A stretch of 64,000 bases of DNA from Brevundimonas sp. (GCF_004210735.1 NZ_SDZL01000003.1:1-64000), one strand, 5' to 3'; counted from the stretch's first letter, positions 53,011 to 62,258 are shown. Numbers and translations are program-made. The notes: generated from the sequence alone by a model not told the origin.

Positions 53011-54570
53011 CTACGGACCGACGTCGTTGGCGTCGGTCCGACCGTCATCGACAGGGCGGGGCAGGCTGACGGCGATGCCGAGCGCCTGGGCCAGCTTTTC
53101 ATCGCGACGATAGACATCCTCGCGGAAGGCGACGCGGCCCTGGCCGTCCACGAAGGCGGTCCAGTAGAGCAGACGCACCCCGATCTCGCGGCCAGTCGTC
53201 ACACGGGTGGTGCGGCGGTTGTCCTGGGCCGTGTCGAACTGACCCAGCTTTTCCGGGTTGGGCGACAGCAGCAGGCGCGCGAAATCGACCGCACCCTGAA
53301 CCCGTACGCAGCCGTGGCTGCGGTGGCGGTAAGCGTTGTTGAAGGCGGCCTTTGACGGGGTGTCGTGCAGGAAGATGGCGTAGCTGTCGCGCAGCTCGAA
53401 CTTCACATAGCCGAGCGCGGCGGTAGGGCCCGCGCGCTGAACCACGCCGCCCTCGGGCGTGACGTACATGTTCTGGCTTTGCAGATAGGCCTCGCCCCTG
53501 GGCAGGATTTCACGACGGGCGATGCCGGCGGGTACGTACCAGGGCGGATTGGCCACGACCGAGGCGAAGGGCTTTTCCAGGCTGGGGGTGGCGTTCTCGG
53601 GCGAGCCGACGACGACGCGGTTGGAGTGAACCGGCTTGCCGTCCTTCCAGTAGACCATGATGGCGGCGGCGGTGTTGACCTCGATCCGCTCGGGCTGGAG
53701 GTCGCGCTTGAGCCAGCGACGGCGCTCCAGGTTCAGGGCGATCTGGCGGGCGCGATCCTCGGCCGAGGCAGACAGCGAGCGCTGGGTGGCCTGGCCGATA
53801 CGGCCATCGACGCCCAGGCCGTGGCGGGTCTGGAAGCTGCGCACGGCCTGCTGCAGTTCGGCTCCATAGACATTACCCATCAGGCCCAGACGCGCGCCCT
53901 CGGCGGCGGTGAGGTCGCCTTCGGCCACCAGACGCATGACCAGCGACGGGATGCGGGGGTCCGAACCGCCCGGCTCGATGGCGGCGCCGACGCGGAAGGC
54001 GGGCCAGCCGCCGTTCTGGATCAGGCGACGATAACGGACATAGCCCGCGGACAGGTTGGAATAGCCGATGTCGGTCGGGGCCAGCCCCTCGAACCAGTTC
54101 AGCAGTTCGTTGCGGGTCAGGGCGTCGGTCAAGCCGCGCGGCAGGTCGGCGCGATTCTTCTGCATCTCCCACAACTCCTCGACCGTCTCTGGCCGGACGC
54201 GGCCCTCGGACAGGACGCGGCCATAGGCGAGGGCGGCGGCGGTGGTGCGGATCTCGCTGCTGGCGGGATCGGACGCCAGGCCGACGAAGTCGAAGAAGTC
54301 GGAGGACGACAGGCCGTGACGCTCGGCCCGGCCGGCGACGGTGTTCAGGGCGCGGACACGCTCGGGTGTCCAGACGGGCCGCGAGCCGTTCAACTCATAG
54401 AAGGCGCGGACGTCGTCCTGGACCGTAGCAGGCAGGCGGGCCAGCTGGTCGTTGAAGGCGCCGGCGAAGGCCGTGGCGTCGGGAAGGCGAGTCTGGGCCC
54501 CGGCCGCACCCGCCGCAGCGGTGGCCAAGGCCGCGGAGGCGGCGCCAAAACCCAGTTCCCGTCGATTCAT
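53011..54570 (-). CDS. L,D-transpeptidase, YcbB/LdtD-like
   Basis: 519 residues from ATG 54570; five extra track residues upstream are not kept. The N-terminus MNRRELGFGAASAALATAAAGAAGAQ has a twin-Arg pair and looks like a Tat-type signal. A scaffold region, a peptidoglycan-binding domain (LGLMGNVYGAELQQAVRSFQTRHGLGVDGRIGQATQRSL), then the YkuD domain (VNTAAAIMVYWKDGKPVHSNRVVVGSPENATPSLEKPF) with the catalytic HRSHGCVRVQ. It makes 3-3 crosslinks in peptidoglycan or attaches proteins. Periplasmic. Confidence 0.92.
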   Translation of the reverse strand: MNRRELGFGAASAALATAAAGAAGAQTRLPDATAFAGAFNDQLARLPATVQDDVRAFYELNGSRPVWTPERVRALNTVAGRAERHGLSSSDFFDFVGLASDPASSEIRTTAAALAYGRVLSEGRVRPETVEELWEMQKNRADLPRGLTDALTRNELLNWFEGLAPTDIGYSNLSAGYVRYRRLIQNGGWPAFRVGAAIEPGGSDPRIPSLVMRLVAEGDLTAAEGARLGLMGNVYGAELQQAVRSFQTRHGLGVDGRIGQATQRSLSASAEDRARQIALNLERRRWLKRDLQPERIEVNTAAAIMVYWKDGKPVHSNRVVVGSPENATPSLEKPFASVVANPPWYVPAGIARREILPRGEAYLQSQNMYVTPEGGVVQRAGPTAALGYVKFELRDSYAIFLHDTPSKAAFNNAYRHRSHGCVRVQGAVDFARLLLSPNPEKLGQFDTAQDNRRTTRVTTGREIGVRLLYWTAFVDGQGRVAFREDVYRRDEKLAQALGIAVSLPRPVDDGRTDANDVGP

Positions 54571-54653
54571 GTCCGATCCGCTCAAAAAACTCGGCCCCCA
54601 CTGACGCCCCCGGGACCGAACGTGGCCATGTTATCGGCGTTCCGGCCAAACAA

Positions 54654-54681
54654 AAAGCGCCGGTCGCGAGACCGGCGCTTT
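54654..54681 (-). terminator. Intrinsic terminator of rpmE
   Basis: On the minus strand: AAAGCGCCGGTC-TCGC-GACCGGCGCTTTTTG; 12-base stem with a T5 run, 30 bases after the rpmE stop. Confidence 0.88.
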
Positions 54682-54710
54682 GCGTGTCCTTTTCGCCTCG
54701 CGGCGAGGGC

Positions 54711-54935
54711 CTACTTCTTGATGAAGCCGCCGAACTTGTTGTTGAAGCGCGAGACGCGGCCGCCGCGGTCCATCAGCTGCTGGTTGCCGCCGGTCCAGGC
54801 CGGGTGGGTCGAGGGGTCGATATCCAGGTTCAGGACAGCGCCTTCTTTCCCGTAGGTCGAACGGGTCTGGTAGGTCGAGCCATCCACCATCGTGACGGTG
54901 ATGAAGTGGTAGTCGGGGTGCGTGTCCGCTTTCAT
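54711..54935 (-). CDS. rpmE: 50S ribosomal protein L31
   Basis: 74 residues: [74 protein letters not shown]. The HPDYH start and [10 protein letters not shown]...GRVSRFN..FG block are L31. The zinc-binding cysteines of C+ forms are absent, so it is the zinc-free type. Monocistronic with a strong terminator; divergent from the ABC exporter gene. Confidence 0.95.
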   Translation of the reverse strand: MKADTHPDYHFITVTMVDGSTYQTRSTYGKEGAVLNLDIDPSTHPAWTGGNQQLMDRGGRVSRFNNKFGGFIKK

Positions 54936-55071
54936 GGTCCTGGTCCGGATCTCTGCGCGACGACGATGCCGACCGTCACTGCGCGTAAATAGAGAAAACC
55001 CGCCGAACAGCGCGGCGGGAACGAGGGGCGGCGTTTACACCGGGGGCCGTTCCGGGGCAAGAGGCGCGGCC

Positions 55072-56922
55072 ATGAGCCAGTCTTCAACGCCTATCCCCGC
55101 CGCCACAGAGCCGCACGGCCGCCCCGGCGCGGGCGCCGTGCTGGTCGAGCAGATGGATGAGGCGAGCGGAAAGCGCGCCAAGAGCCGCAATGTCCGGCCG
55201 CTGGCGCGGTTGTTGCCCTTCCTGGGGCGGCACAAGATGGACGCGGTCATCGCGGGTCTGTGGCTGATCGGATCGACCGCCGCGTCGCTGGCGCTGACGG
55301 CGACGGCGAGGGGCGCCATAGACCAGGGTTTCGACAATGGCGGGCGGGACATCAATTTCTGGTTCCTGGTGCTGGGGGCTAACGCCCTGCTGCTGGGGCT
55401 GGCGACGGCGTTCCGGTACTTCTACGTCACCAAGACGGGCGAGCGGGTGATCGCCGACCTGCGCAAGGCGCTGTTCGAGCGCATCCTGACGCTGGACCCG
55501 GTGTTCTTTGTCCACATGCGGACAGGCGAGGTGCTGTCGCGCCTGACCACGGATATCCAGCTGGTGGACACGTTGCTGACGACTTCGGTCAGCTATGCGT
55601 TGCGCAACTTCCTGACGCTGATCGGCGGGGTGATCCTGTTGTTCTTCGTCAGTCCCAAGCTGACGGGGCTGGTGCTGCTGATCGTGCCGCTGCTGATCGT
55701 GCCGCTGTTCGTGTTCGGACGGCGGGTGCGCAAGCTGACGGTGGCGTCGCAGGACCGGTTCGCCAACGCCGTCGGCTTCGCCGGGGAGAGCGTCGACGCG
55801 CTGGAGACGGTTCAGGCGTTCGGGCGCGAAATGAGCGCCGCCGCCCGGTTCGGCGAGGCGGTCGAGGGCGCGTTCGGGGTGTCGCTGACGCGGATGCGGG
55901 CGCGGGCGCTGATGACCGCCCTGATCATCGTGGTGATGTTCGGTGGCGTGACGCTGGTGCTGTGGCTGGGCGCGCAGGATGTGATCGCCGGGACCATGAC
56001 CCCGGGCGCCCTGCTGCAGTTCGTGCTGCTGTCGGTGTTCGCGGCCGGGGCCGTGGGCGCGCTGGGCGAGAGCTGGGGCGATGTCCAGAAGGCCGCCGGC
56101 GCCATGGAGCGGATCGACGAGCTGATGCGGGCCGTGCCGGCCATCGCGCCGCCCGAGCGGCCCGTGGCCCTGCCTACGCCGCCGCGTGGCGAGGTGTCGA
56201 TGTCGGCGGTGGACTTCGCCTATCCGGGACGGCCGGACCTGCCGGCGCTGAAGGGGTTCAGCCTGACCGTGCGGCCGGGCGAGACGGTGGCCCTGGTCGG
56301 GCCGTCGGGGGCGGGCAAGTCGACGGTGTTCCGCCTGCTGCTGCGCTTCTATGACCCGCAGACGGGGCTGGTGTCGGTGGACGGCGTCGATGTGCGTCAG
56401 GCCGATCCGGTCGAGGTGCGCAGCCGGTTCGCCTGGGTGTCGCAGGAGGCGCCGCTGTTCTCGGGCTCGGCGCTGGAGAATATCCGCTTTGGCCACGAGG
56501 CGGCGACGCTGGAAGAGGCGCGAACGGTGGCGCAGGAGGCCCAGGCTCTGGGCTTCATCGACGCCTTGCCGGAAGGGTTCGATACGCCGCTGGGTGAGCG
56601 GGCCAAGAGCCTGTCGGGCGGACAGCGCCAACGACTGGCCATCGCCCGGGCGCTGGTCCGCGAGGCGCCGATCCTGCTGCTGGACGAGGCGACCAGCGCG
56701 CTGGACGCCGAGAACGAGCGACTGGTGCAACAGGCGCTGGACCAGGCGATGGAAGCGCGCACCACCCTGGTCATCGCCCACCGCCTGGCGACCGTGCTGC
56801 GGGCCGACCGGATCGTGGTCATGGACGCCGGTCAGGTGGTCGAGCAGGGCACCCACGCGGAGCTGACGGCCAAGGGCGGTCTGTACGCCCGGCTGGCGTC
56901 ACTGCAGTTCCAGGCGGACTAG
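55072..56922 (+). CDS. ABC exporter, fused TMD-NBD (MsbA/BmrA-like)
   Basis: 616 residues from ATG 55072; the track start at 54922 is inside rpmE. Six membrane helices (MDAVIAGLWLIGSTAASLALTATARG, FLTLIGGVILLFFVSPKLTGLVLLIVPLLIVPLFVFGRRV, ALMTALIIVVMFGGVTLVLW and others) precede a nucleotide-binding domain with Walker A GPSGAGKST, Q loop SQEAPLF, signature SLSGGQRQRLAIARALV, Walker B ILLLDEATSALD and the switch His in VIAHRL. It is a half-transporter that must dimerise. Substrate (lipid, drug) is unknown. Confidence 0.93.
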   Translation: MSQSSTPIPAATEPHGRPGAGAVLVEQMDEASGKRAKSRNVRPLARLLPFLGRHKMDAVIAGLWLIGSTAASLALTATARGAIDQGFDNGGRDINFWFLVLGANALLLGLATAFRYFYVTKTGERVIADLRKALFERILTLDPVFFVHMRTGEVLSRLTTDIQLVDTLLTTSVSYALRNFLTLIGGVILLFFVSPKLTGLVLLIVPLLIVPLFVFGRRVRKLTVASQDRFANAVGFAGESVDALETVQAFGREMSAAARFGEAVEGAFGVSLTRMRARALMTALIIVVMFGGVTLVLWLGAQDVIAGTMTPGALLQFVLLSVFAAGAVGALGESWGDVQKAAGAMERIDELMRAVPAIAPPERPVALPTPPRGEVSMSAVDFAYPGRPDLPALKGFSLTVRPGETVALVGPSGAGKSTVFRLLLRFYDPQTGLVSVDGVDVRQADPVEVRSRFAWVSQEAPLFSGSALENIRFGHEAATLEEARTVAQEAQALGFIDALPEGFDTPLGERAKSLSGGQRQRLAIARALVREAPILLLDEATSALDAENERLVQQALDQAMEARTTLVIAHRLATVLRADRIVVMDAGQVVEQGTHAELTAKGGLYARLASLQFQAD

Positions 56923-56945
56923 GCGGAGTGCACTGACGGCTGCAG

Positions 56946-56985
56946 AAAAAAGTGAGTGCACATAGTGCACATAGTGCACTTTTTT
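56946..56985. repeat. Tandem GTGCACATA repeat between A6 and T6 tracts
   Basis: AAAAAA-GTGA-GTGCAC-ATA-GTGCAC-ATA-GTGCAC-TTTTTT. The reverse complement is nearly the element at 45466-45505. A further GTGCAC is at 56928-56933. It follows the ABC exporter stop by 23 bases, so it can act as its terminator (hairpin plus T6). The rest of the 233-base gap to the next gene shows nothing clear. Confidence 0.7.
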
Positions 56986-57155
56986 GAAGGTCGGACGCGG
57001 CGCTCCCGCGATGTCAAAAGCGATGTCGCAGCATATCGCAGTTTTGATCTCGGTGGGCCGATCAGGTCGGCAACGCGGTGCAGCCTTGAATTCTCAGCCC
57101 GATTTCGCCTCGGCCATTACATCAGGGCAAGCCGCTGTCGCAGGCAATCGCGCGA

Positions 57156-58121
57156 TCAGCGGCCCAGTGCGGCCGGATGATCGGTGAAAACGGCGTCCAC
57201 GCCCTGGGCTGAGAGGCGGGTGAAGCGGGCGGCGAGGTCGCCGTAGGCGGCGGGGCTGTCGCTGCGGCGGTCGAGGGGCGGCAGGAAGGCGTTTTCGGCG
57301 CGCAGGGTCCAGACGGCGACCTTTAGGCCCGCCGCGTGGGCGTCGGCGATCAGGGATGTGCGGCCGCCGTCGTCGGCTTCGATCAGTGACGCCTCGGCGC
57401 CGATCCAGCGGGCGTAACGGGAGACGGCGTTTAGGCCGTCGGGCGTGAGCATGGCGGCGTAAGACAGGTCAGGCCGATCGACGGGACCACCGGCAGCGGC
57501 GACCAGTTGCAGCAGGGGCGCGTCGATGCGGGCGGCCAGCCGCTCCAGCGCGCCGACCTCGAAACACTGGATCAGGACCGGGGCGTCGGGGCCGGTCAGG
57601 CCGTGGCGCTGCAGCGTCGCGACGAAGGCGTTCTCCATCGGCAGGCCCAGGGCGGCGAAATGCGAGGGGTGCTTCAACTCCGGCGCGATGGCGATACGGC
57701 GGCCTGTGCGGCGAGAGGCGTCGCGGGCGATGGCGATCACGTCGTCGAAGGTGAGGATGGGCTCCTGACCGTCGAAGGCGGTGTTGGCGGGGCGCAGGTC
57801 GGGCAGGCGCTCGCGCGCGCGCAGGGTTTGGATCTCGGCCAGGGTGCAGTCTTCGGTGAACCAGCCGGTGACCGGTTGGCCGTCGATGGTGCGCGTGGTG
57901 CGGCGGTCGGCGAACCGGGGATGGTCGGCGACGTCGGTCGTGCCGCCGATCTCGTTCTCGTGCCGGACGACCAGATGGCCGTCGCGGGTCATGACCAGGT
58001 CGGGCTCGATGACATCCGCGCCTTGGTCGATGGCCAGTTCATAGGCGGTGCGCGTGTGCTCGGGCCGTTCGCCGGAGGCGCCGCGGTGGGCGATGACGAG
58101 GGGGTTGGGCAGGGCACGCAT
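57156..58121 (-). CDS. glpQ: Glycerophosphodiester phosphodiesterase
   Basis: 321 residues from ATG 58121; the track's earlier start lies in the repeat. LVIAHRGASGERPEHTRTAYELAIDQGADVIEPDLVMTRDGHLVVRHENEIGGTTDVADHPRFADR is the GDPD catalytic start (HR, E, D, H). The insert with TIDGQPVTGWFTEDCTLAEIQTLRARERLPDLRP is as in GlpQ-type enzymes. It cleaves deacylated phospholipid diesters to glycerol-3-phosphate and an alcohol. No N-terminal signal peptide was seen, so it is probably cytoplasmic (UgpQ-like); the symbol is by similarity only. Confidence 0.87.
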   Translation of the reverse strand: MRALPNPLVIAHRGASGERPEHTRTAYELAIDQGADVIEPDLVMTRDGHLVVRHENEIGGTTDVADHPRFADRRTTRTIDGQPVTGWFTEDCTLAEIQTLRARERLPDLRPANTAFDGQEPILTFDDVIAIARDASRRTGRRIAIAPELKHPSHFAALGLPMENAFVATLQRHGLTGPDAPVLIQCFEVGALERLAARIDAPLLQLVAAAGGPVDRPDLSYAAMLTPDGLNAVSRYARWIGAEASLIEADDGGRTSLIADAHAAGLKVAVWTLRAENAFLPPLDRRSDSPAAYGDLAARFTRLSAQGVDAVFTDHPAALGR

Positions 58122-58134
58122 GCCTACACCATGA

Positions 58135-58282
58135 CCCTTCTCCCCTTGCGGGAGAAGGTGGCCGAGCAAGGCGAGGTCGGATGAGGGGTCTGGCAACGCT
58201 GGAATGAGGGGCGCAAGCAAACCGCCGTCGACCCCTCATCCGTCAGGCGTCGCCTGCCACCTTCTCCCGCAAGGGGAGAAGG
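58135..58282. repeat. MITE/REPIN-like element, divergent copy 4
   Basis: CCTTCTCCC-CTTGC-GGGAGAAGG, TGGCCGAGCAAGGCGAGGTCGGATGAGGGG, a core unlike copies 1-3, then ACCCCTCATCCGTCAGGCGTCGCCTGCCACCTTCTCCCGCAAGGGGAGAAGG. Located between two genes on the same strand (suhB then glpQ-like), the only such placement in this group. Confidence 0.85.
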
Positions 58283-58289
58283 ATGTTGG

Positions 58290-59096
58290 TCACGCCGCCT
58301 GCAGCACCTTGCGCAGCTGGGTGTGGAGGTCGGGGTTGGCGGCGATGATGGTTTTGCCGGACTTGGGGTCGCCGTCCTGTTCGATGGAGGTGACCAGGCC
58401 GCCCGCCTCGGTGACCAGCAGGATGCCCGCCGCTACGTCCCAGGGCTGGAGATTGCGCTCGAAGAAGACGTCGTAGCGGCCGGCGGCGACCCAGGCGAAG
58501 TCCAGCGAGGCGGCGCCCAGGCGGCGGATGCCGGCGACGCGCTGGCCCACGGCGTGGATGTCCTTGATCGACTGGCCGTGGCCCGGCTTGCCGATGAAGG
58601 GGAAGCCGGTCGAGACGAGGCTTTCCGACAGGTCCTTGCGGCCCGAGACGCGGATGCGCTGGTCGTTCAGATAGGCGCCCTTGCCCTTTTCGGCCCAGTA
58701 CATCTCGTTCATGACCGGGTTGTAGGTGACGGCGGCGACGATCTCGGCCGAGCCGTCCGGGTGCTTGCGCTCCAGCCCCACGGTGATGGCGAAATGGGGC
58801 ATGGCGTGCATGAAGTTGGTGGTGCCGTCGATCGGATCGACGATCCAGGTGTGGGACTTGTCCGTCCCCTCGATCATGCCGCGTTCCTCGCCCAGGAAGC
58901 CGTAGCCGGGGCGGGCCTTCATCAGCAGTTCGTAGAGGGTGTCCTCGGCCTTGATGTCGGCGGCGGTGACGAAATCGCCGGGGCCCTTGCGCGAGACCTG
59001 AAGCTGGGCGACCTCGCCGAAGTCGCGGAGCATGGGGCGGGCGGTCTTGCGGACCGCGTCCATCATGACTTGAAGCAGGGCGGAGGCGAGGGCCAT
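58290..59096 (-). CDS. suhB: Inositol monophosphatase family protein
   Basis: 268 residues. Metal-binding motifs: GFLGEERG (E), TWIVDPIDGTTNFMHAMPHFAITVGLE (DPIDGT), and QPWDVAAGILLVTEAGG (WD). These are the IMPase signature. SuhB also joins the rRNA antitermination complex in E. coli; whether that holds here is unknown. It lies 178 bases downstream of efp on the same strand, with a terminator-like repeat between. Confidence 0.92.
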   Translation of the reverse strand: MALASALLQVMMDAVRKTARPMLRDFGEVAQLQVSRKGPGDFVTAADIKAEDTLYELLMKARPGYGFLGEERGMIEGTDKSHTWIVDPIDGTTNFMHAMPHFAITVGLERKHPDGSAEIVAAVTYNPVMNEMYWAEKGKGAYLNDQRIRVSGRKDLSESLVSTGFPFIGKPGHGQSIKDIHAVGQRVAGIRRLGAASLDFAWVAAGRYDVFFERNLQPWDVAAGILLVTEAGGLVTSIEQDGDPKSGKTIIAANPDLHTQLRKVLQAA

Positions 59097-59202
59097 GGGG
59101 GAAGCTCCTGGTCCGGCATGCCCTCAGCAAGGCGACCATTCGCCCCGGGCATGCGGAGAAGTTCAAACAGACGACGTCGGGTGACGTCGGTGAAAAGTGC
59201 TA

Positions 59203-59255
59203 GTGAGCAAGCAGTGAGCGATGAATCTGCGAGCCCTGGCTCACTCCTCGCTCAC
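59203..59255 (-). terminator. 17-bp imperfect inverted repeat after efp
   Basis: GTGAGCAAGCAGTGAGC (59203-59219) and GCTCACTCCTCGCTCAC (59239-59255) pair with two mismatches; each arm has an internal GTGAGC direct repeat. On the minus strand the stem is followed by CACTTTTC. Fits termination of efp. Confidence 0.55.
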
Positions 59256-59274
59256 TGACACTCTTCACTCAATA

Positions 59275-59841
59275 TCAGTCCGCGCGGCGGACGTATTCGC
59301 CGGTTTCGGTATCGACCACGATCCGCTCGCCCACGCCCATGTAGGGCGGGATCATGATGCGGACGCCATTGTTGGCCTTGGCCGGCTTGTAGGACGACGA
59401 GGCGGTCTGGCCCTTCACGGTCGGCTCGGTCTCGACGACTTCCAGCGTGACCTGTTCCGGCAGCGACAGGCCGATCGGACGCTCTTCGTGCATCTCGATG
59501 ACGACCTTCATGCCCTCTTGCAGATAAGGGATGCGGTCTTCGCCGACCCAGTCCTTTTGCAGTTCGATCTGCTCGTAGGTGTTGTCGTCCATGAAGACCA
59601 GGCTGTCGCCGTTGTCGAACAGATAAGAGAAGTCCTTCTGTTCCAGGGTGACGCGCTCGACCTTGTCTTCCGAACGGAAGCGTTCGTTCAGCTTGTTGCC
59701 GGTCTCGAGGTTCTTGGCCTCGACGTTGGCGAAGGCGCCGCCCTTGCCAGGCTTGACGTGGCTGGCCTTGGTCACGACCCACAGGCCGCCTTCGTGCTGA
59801 AGAACCATGCCGGGCTTGATGGTGTTGCCGTTGATTTTCAT
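59275..59841 (-). CDS. efp: Elongation factor P
   Basis: 188 residues from ATG 59841. Three OB-like domains: [62 protein letters not shown], then the middle and C-terminal domains ending [40 protein letters not shown]. The loop that reaches the peptidyl transferase centre is PGKGGAF with Lys at the modified position, i.e. the lysine type rather than the arginine/EarP type. It relieves ribosome stalling at polyproline stretches; this window has a poly-Pro linker and Pro-rich proteins. Confidence 0.95.
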   Translation of the reverse strand: MKINGNTIKPGMVLQHEGGLWVVTKASHVKPGKGGAFANVEAKNLETGNKLNERFRSEDKVERVTLEQKDFSYLFDNGDSLVFMDDNTYEQIELQKDWVGEDRIPYLQEGMKVVIEMHEERPIGLSLPEQVTLEVVETEPTVKGQTASSSYKPAKANNGVRIMIPPYMGVGERIVVDTETGEYVRRAD

Positions 59842-59941
59842 CGGTGTCGCTGGTGCTGGGGCGCCGTCGTGGCGCGCGCGAAATCGGGCGCGATCCCTAG
59901 AGGAACACCGCTGAAACCGCAATGCCTGCTACGGAAGGGCG

Positions 59942-60493
59942 TCAGTGGACGGTGGGGCGGTCGTCGACCTTGCGGCCCATGGCGTTGGCGATGCGGACGC
60001 CGATGCCGGTGGGGGCGGCCAGCTTGCCCGCGCCGGTGTCCAGCTTGCGCGCCTCGTGGGCGAAGGCGGCGGCCAGGCCGGCCGAGGACATGGCGGCAGC
60101 GATCTGGAGACCGCGGGATGACGGGCGCAGGGCCAGCCAGACGGCGTTGACCGCCTGGGCCACGCCCCACAGGGCCATGGCGGTGGTGCGCTCGGGTCGG
60201 GGCGGGGCGTTCCAGACACGCAGGGCCGACAGGGTGGTGGCCGAGAAGACCGCGGGCAGAACCAGGCTGAGCGGGCCGCGCGGGCGTTCCGTGATCGGAC
60301 CCTTGTGATGGGCCAACTGGCGCGCCGTGCGCGGGTTCGGTCGCAACAGGCTGTTGGCCGCGCCGGTGGCCAGGAAAGCGAAGCCCGCCGTCAGCAAAAC
60401 GCCCGCGACGACGTGGCCGGGGCTGCGGCCCTGGATATTCAGGAACTCGGTCGCCTTGTCCCGGGCGTCATCGATGGCGTCGTCTATGGACAT
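59942..60493 (-). CDS. Small multi-pass membrane protein, unknown
   Basis: 183 residues from ATG 60493. A charged N-terminus (MSIDDAIDDARDKATEFLNIQGRS) and then about four to five hydrophobic segments: HVVAGVLLTAGFAFLATGAANSLL, GPLSLVLPAVFSATTLSAL, AMALWGVAQAVNAVWLAL, GLQIAAAMSSAGLAAAFAHEA. The order of segments and the NAVWLAL stretch faintly recall TspO/MBR proteins, but Trp-rich motifs are missing, so I do not assign it. The track's 292-residue version reads past the true start. Confidence 0.65.
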   Translation of the reverse strand: MSIDDAIDDARDKATEFLNIQGRSPGHVVAGVLLTAGFAFLATGAANSLLRPNPRTARQLAHHKGPITERPRGPLSLVLPAVFSATTLSALRVWNAPPRPERTTAMALWGVAQAVNAVWLALRPSSRGLQIAAAMSSAGLAAAFAHEARKLDTGAGKLAAPTGIGVRIANAMGRKVDDRPTVH

Positions 60494-60573
60494 GGGGCTC
60501 CCCTCAAATGGCTGTGGGAGCGGAATGGGCGGGAGCGGCGAGGGGTTCCCGCCGCGCCCGCCAGAAGCCGGGT

Positions 60574-61074
60574 TCAGCCGCCGGTGGCGGCGCCGTCGGT
60601 GACGATCTCTTTCATCGCCGACTGGAGATAGTTCTGGGCGCCCATCAGCTCGATCAGCTTGTGCTGGTTCTCGAGGAAGTCGACGTGTTCCTCGGTGTCG
60701 GCCAGGATCTTCATCAGCAGGTCGCGGCTGACATAATCGCGAGCCGCCTCGCACTGGGTGACAGCGTCGCGGGTGGTGGCGCGGCTGTCGATTTCCAACT
60801 GCAGGTCGGCGCCCAGGCATTCGATGGGGTCTTCGCCGACCTTGAGCTTGTGCAGGTCCTGCAGGTTCGGCAGGCCGTCAAGGAACAGGATGCGCTTGAT
60901 GAGCATGTCGGCGTGTTTCATCTCGCCGATCGACTCTTCATAGATGACGTTGCCGAGATGGGTCAGACCCCAGCTCTCGAACATGCGGGCATGCAGGAAA
61001 TACTGGTTCACCGCCGTCAGTTCGTTCGTCAGAACGGCGTTGAGGGTGCGGATGATCGCGGGATCGCCCTTCAT
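60574..61074 (-). CDS. bfr: Bacterioferritin
   Basis: 166 residues. Ferritin-like four-helix fold with all ferroxidase ligands in place: TNELTAVNQYFLHARM, YEESIGEMKHADMLIKRILFLDGLPNL (Glu, haem Met, His), DLLMKILADTEEHVDFLENQ. The haem-ligating Met is in GEMKH, so it can bind haem between subunits. It stores iron. bfd lies upstream on the same strand, about 146 bases away. Confidence 0.95.
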   Translation of the reverse strand: MKGDPAIIRTLNAVLTNELTAVNQYFLHARMFESWGLTHLGNVIYEESIGEMKHADMLIKRILFLDGLPNLQDLHKLKVGEDPIECLGADLQLEIDSRATTRDAVTQCEAARDYVSRDLLMKILADTEEHVDFLENQHKLIELMGAQNYLQSAMKEIVTDGAATGG

Positions 61075-61220
61075 GGCGGTGGTCCTTCAGCCCGGCGGCG
61101 GAATCGTCCCGTCGCTCATGCGAAGACTTCTACCATAGCGAAAACGACGTTTGGGCTGTTGAGAGCGTTTATCAGCACATTGATAGTGCGAGTGAATTTC
61201 GCCCAATCGTCTGGACGGCG

Positions 61221-61406
61221 CTACTCTGCGGCGAGGGCGAAGGCCTGGCGGCTTTCCTGGATCATCTCACGCATTTCGCAGACGCATTTGGCGCATTGGG
61301 CCGAACAGGCGTTGTGGGCGAACACTTCGCGCGGGCGGGTAGCGCCCGCCTCGATGGCGAGGGCGACGTCACGCTGGCGAAGACCATTGCAGTTGCAGAC
61401 GTACAC
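61221..61406 (-). CDS. bfd: Bacterioferritin-associated ferredoxin
   Basis: 61 residues from GTG 61406, a start shorter than the track ORF. MYVCNCNGLRQRDVALAIEAGATRPREVFAHNACSAQCAKCVCEMREMIQESRQAFALAAE: CxC..C..C arrangement (CNCN, CAKC) of BFD-like [2Fe-2S] proteins. Bfd reduces the iron core of bacterioferritin to release iron. A Fur-like box sits 26 bases upstream, fitting induction under iron shortage, opposite to storage. Shine-Dalgarno is weak. Confidence 0.9.
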   Translation of the reverse strand: MYVCNCNGLRQRDVALAIEAGATRPREVFAHNACSAQCAKCVCEMREMIQESRQAFALAAE

Positions 61407-61431
61407 GAGAGACCAGACCGGTTTACCGCGA

Positions 61432-61446
61432 TGAGAATGGTTCTCT
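61432..61446 (-). promoter_or_regulatory. Fur-box-like operator upstream of bfd
   Basis: TGAGAATGGTTCTCT: 7-1-7 type dyad (GAGAA-TGG-TTCTC), close to the classical TGAGAAT-x-ATTCTCA. Placed 26-40 bases before the bfd start codon. The same core also fits an Irr-type AGAA-N3-TTCT element; Caulobacterales use Fur, so Fur is favoured. Confidence 0.6.
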
Positions 61447-61530
61447 GTAGCAGGGACTTTAAGGCGATTGCAAGTCGTTCGCATGCGCTGCGACATTGAC
61501 GACGAGGCGCGGGCGCGGCAGGGCGGGGGC

Positions 61531-62187
61531 ATGGCCAAGACTCCGACCGTTCCCGCCCGTCCGCCCAGCCGGCTGTACCTGATCACGCCGTCGGCCATTC
61601 CCGACCTGGACGCCTTCGCAGGGCAGCTGGAGGCGGCGCTGGGCGCGGGCGACGTCGCGGCGTTGCAGATCCGGCTGAAACCCGCCGACGACGCGGCCAT
61701 TCGCGCGGCGGTGGCCCGACTGGGTCCGATCGCGCGGGCGCACGATGTGGCGTTGATCCTGAACGACCGGCCGGACCTGGCCCGCGAGACGGGCTGCGAC
61801 GGGGTGCATGTGGGACAGGATGACGTCTCGGTCGCCGAGGCGCGGCGGATCATGGGGCCCGACGCCATGGTCGGCGCGACCTGTCACGACAGCCGCCACC
61901 TGGCCATGGACACGGCCGAAGCGGGCGCGGACTACGTCGCCTTCGGCGCCTTCTTCCCGACCGACACCAAGGAGACGACGCATCGGCCCGAGCCGGAAAT
62001 CCTGAGCATCTGGCAGGAGACGATGGAGACGCCCTGCGTCGCCATCGGCGGGATTACGGTCGAGACGGCGGGGGCGCTGGCCCGCGCGGGGGCCGACTTT
62101 ATCGCCGTCAGCGCCGGCGTCTGGAGCCATCCGGACGGCCCGGCCGCCGCCGTCCGCGCCTTCAACCAGACGTTAGCGGAGAGCTAG
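61531..62187 (+). CDS. thiE: Thiamine phosphate synthase
   Basis: 218 residues from ATG 61531 with GGCGGGGG upstream. TIM-barrel Thi[126 protein letters not shown]. It joins HMP-PP and thiazole phosphate. Phosphate-binding GGIT and AVSAGVW are intact. No other thi genes adjoin; no TPP riboswitch was seen in the short 5' gap. Confidence 0.93.
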   Translation: MAKTPTVPARPPSRLYLITPSAIPDLDAFAGQLEAALGAGDVAALQIRLKPADDAAIRAAVARLGPIARAHDVALILNDRPDLARETGCDGVHVGQDDVSVAEARRIMGPDAMVGATCHDSRHLAMDTAEAGADYVAFGAFFPTDTKETTHRPEPEILSIWQETMETPCVAIGGITVETAGALARAGADFIAVSAGVWSHPDGPAAAVRAFNQTLAES

Positions 62188-62258
62188 GCTCTCTTCAGCG
62201 GATGTTAAATTGCGGGGATTAGGGCTTCAGGGGCAGAATTTCGAGTTTCGAGCCCTCC

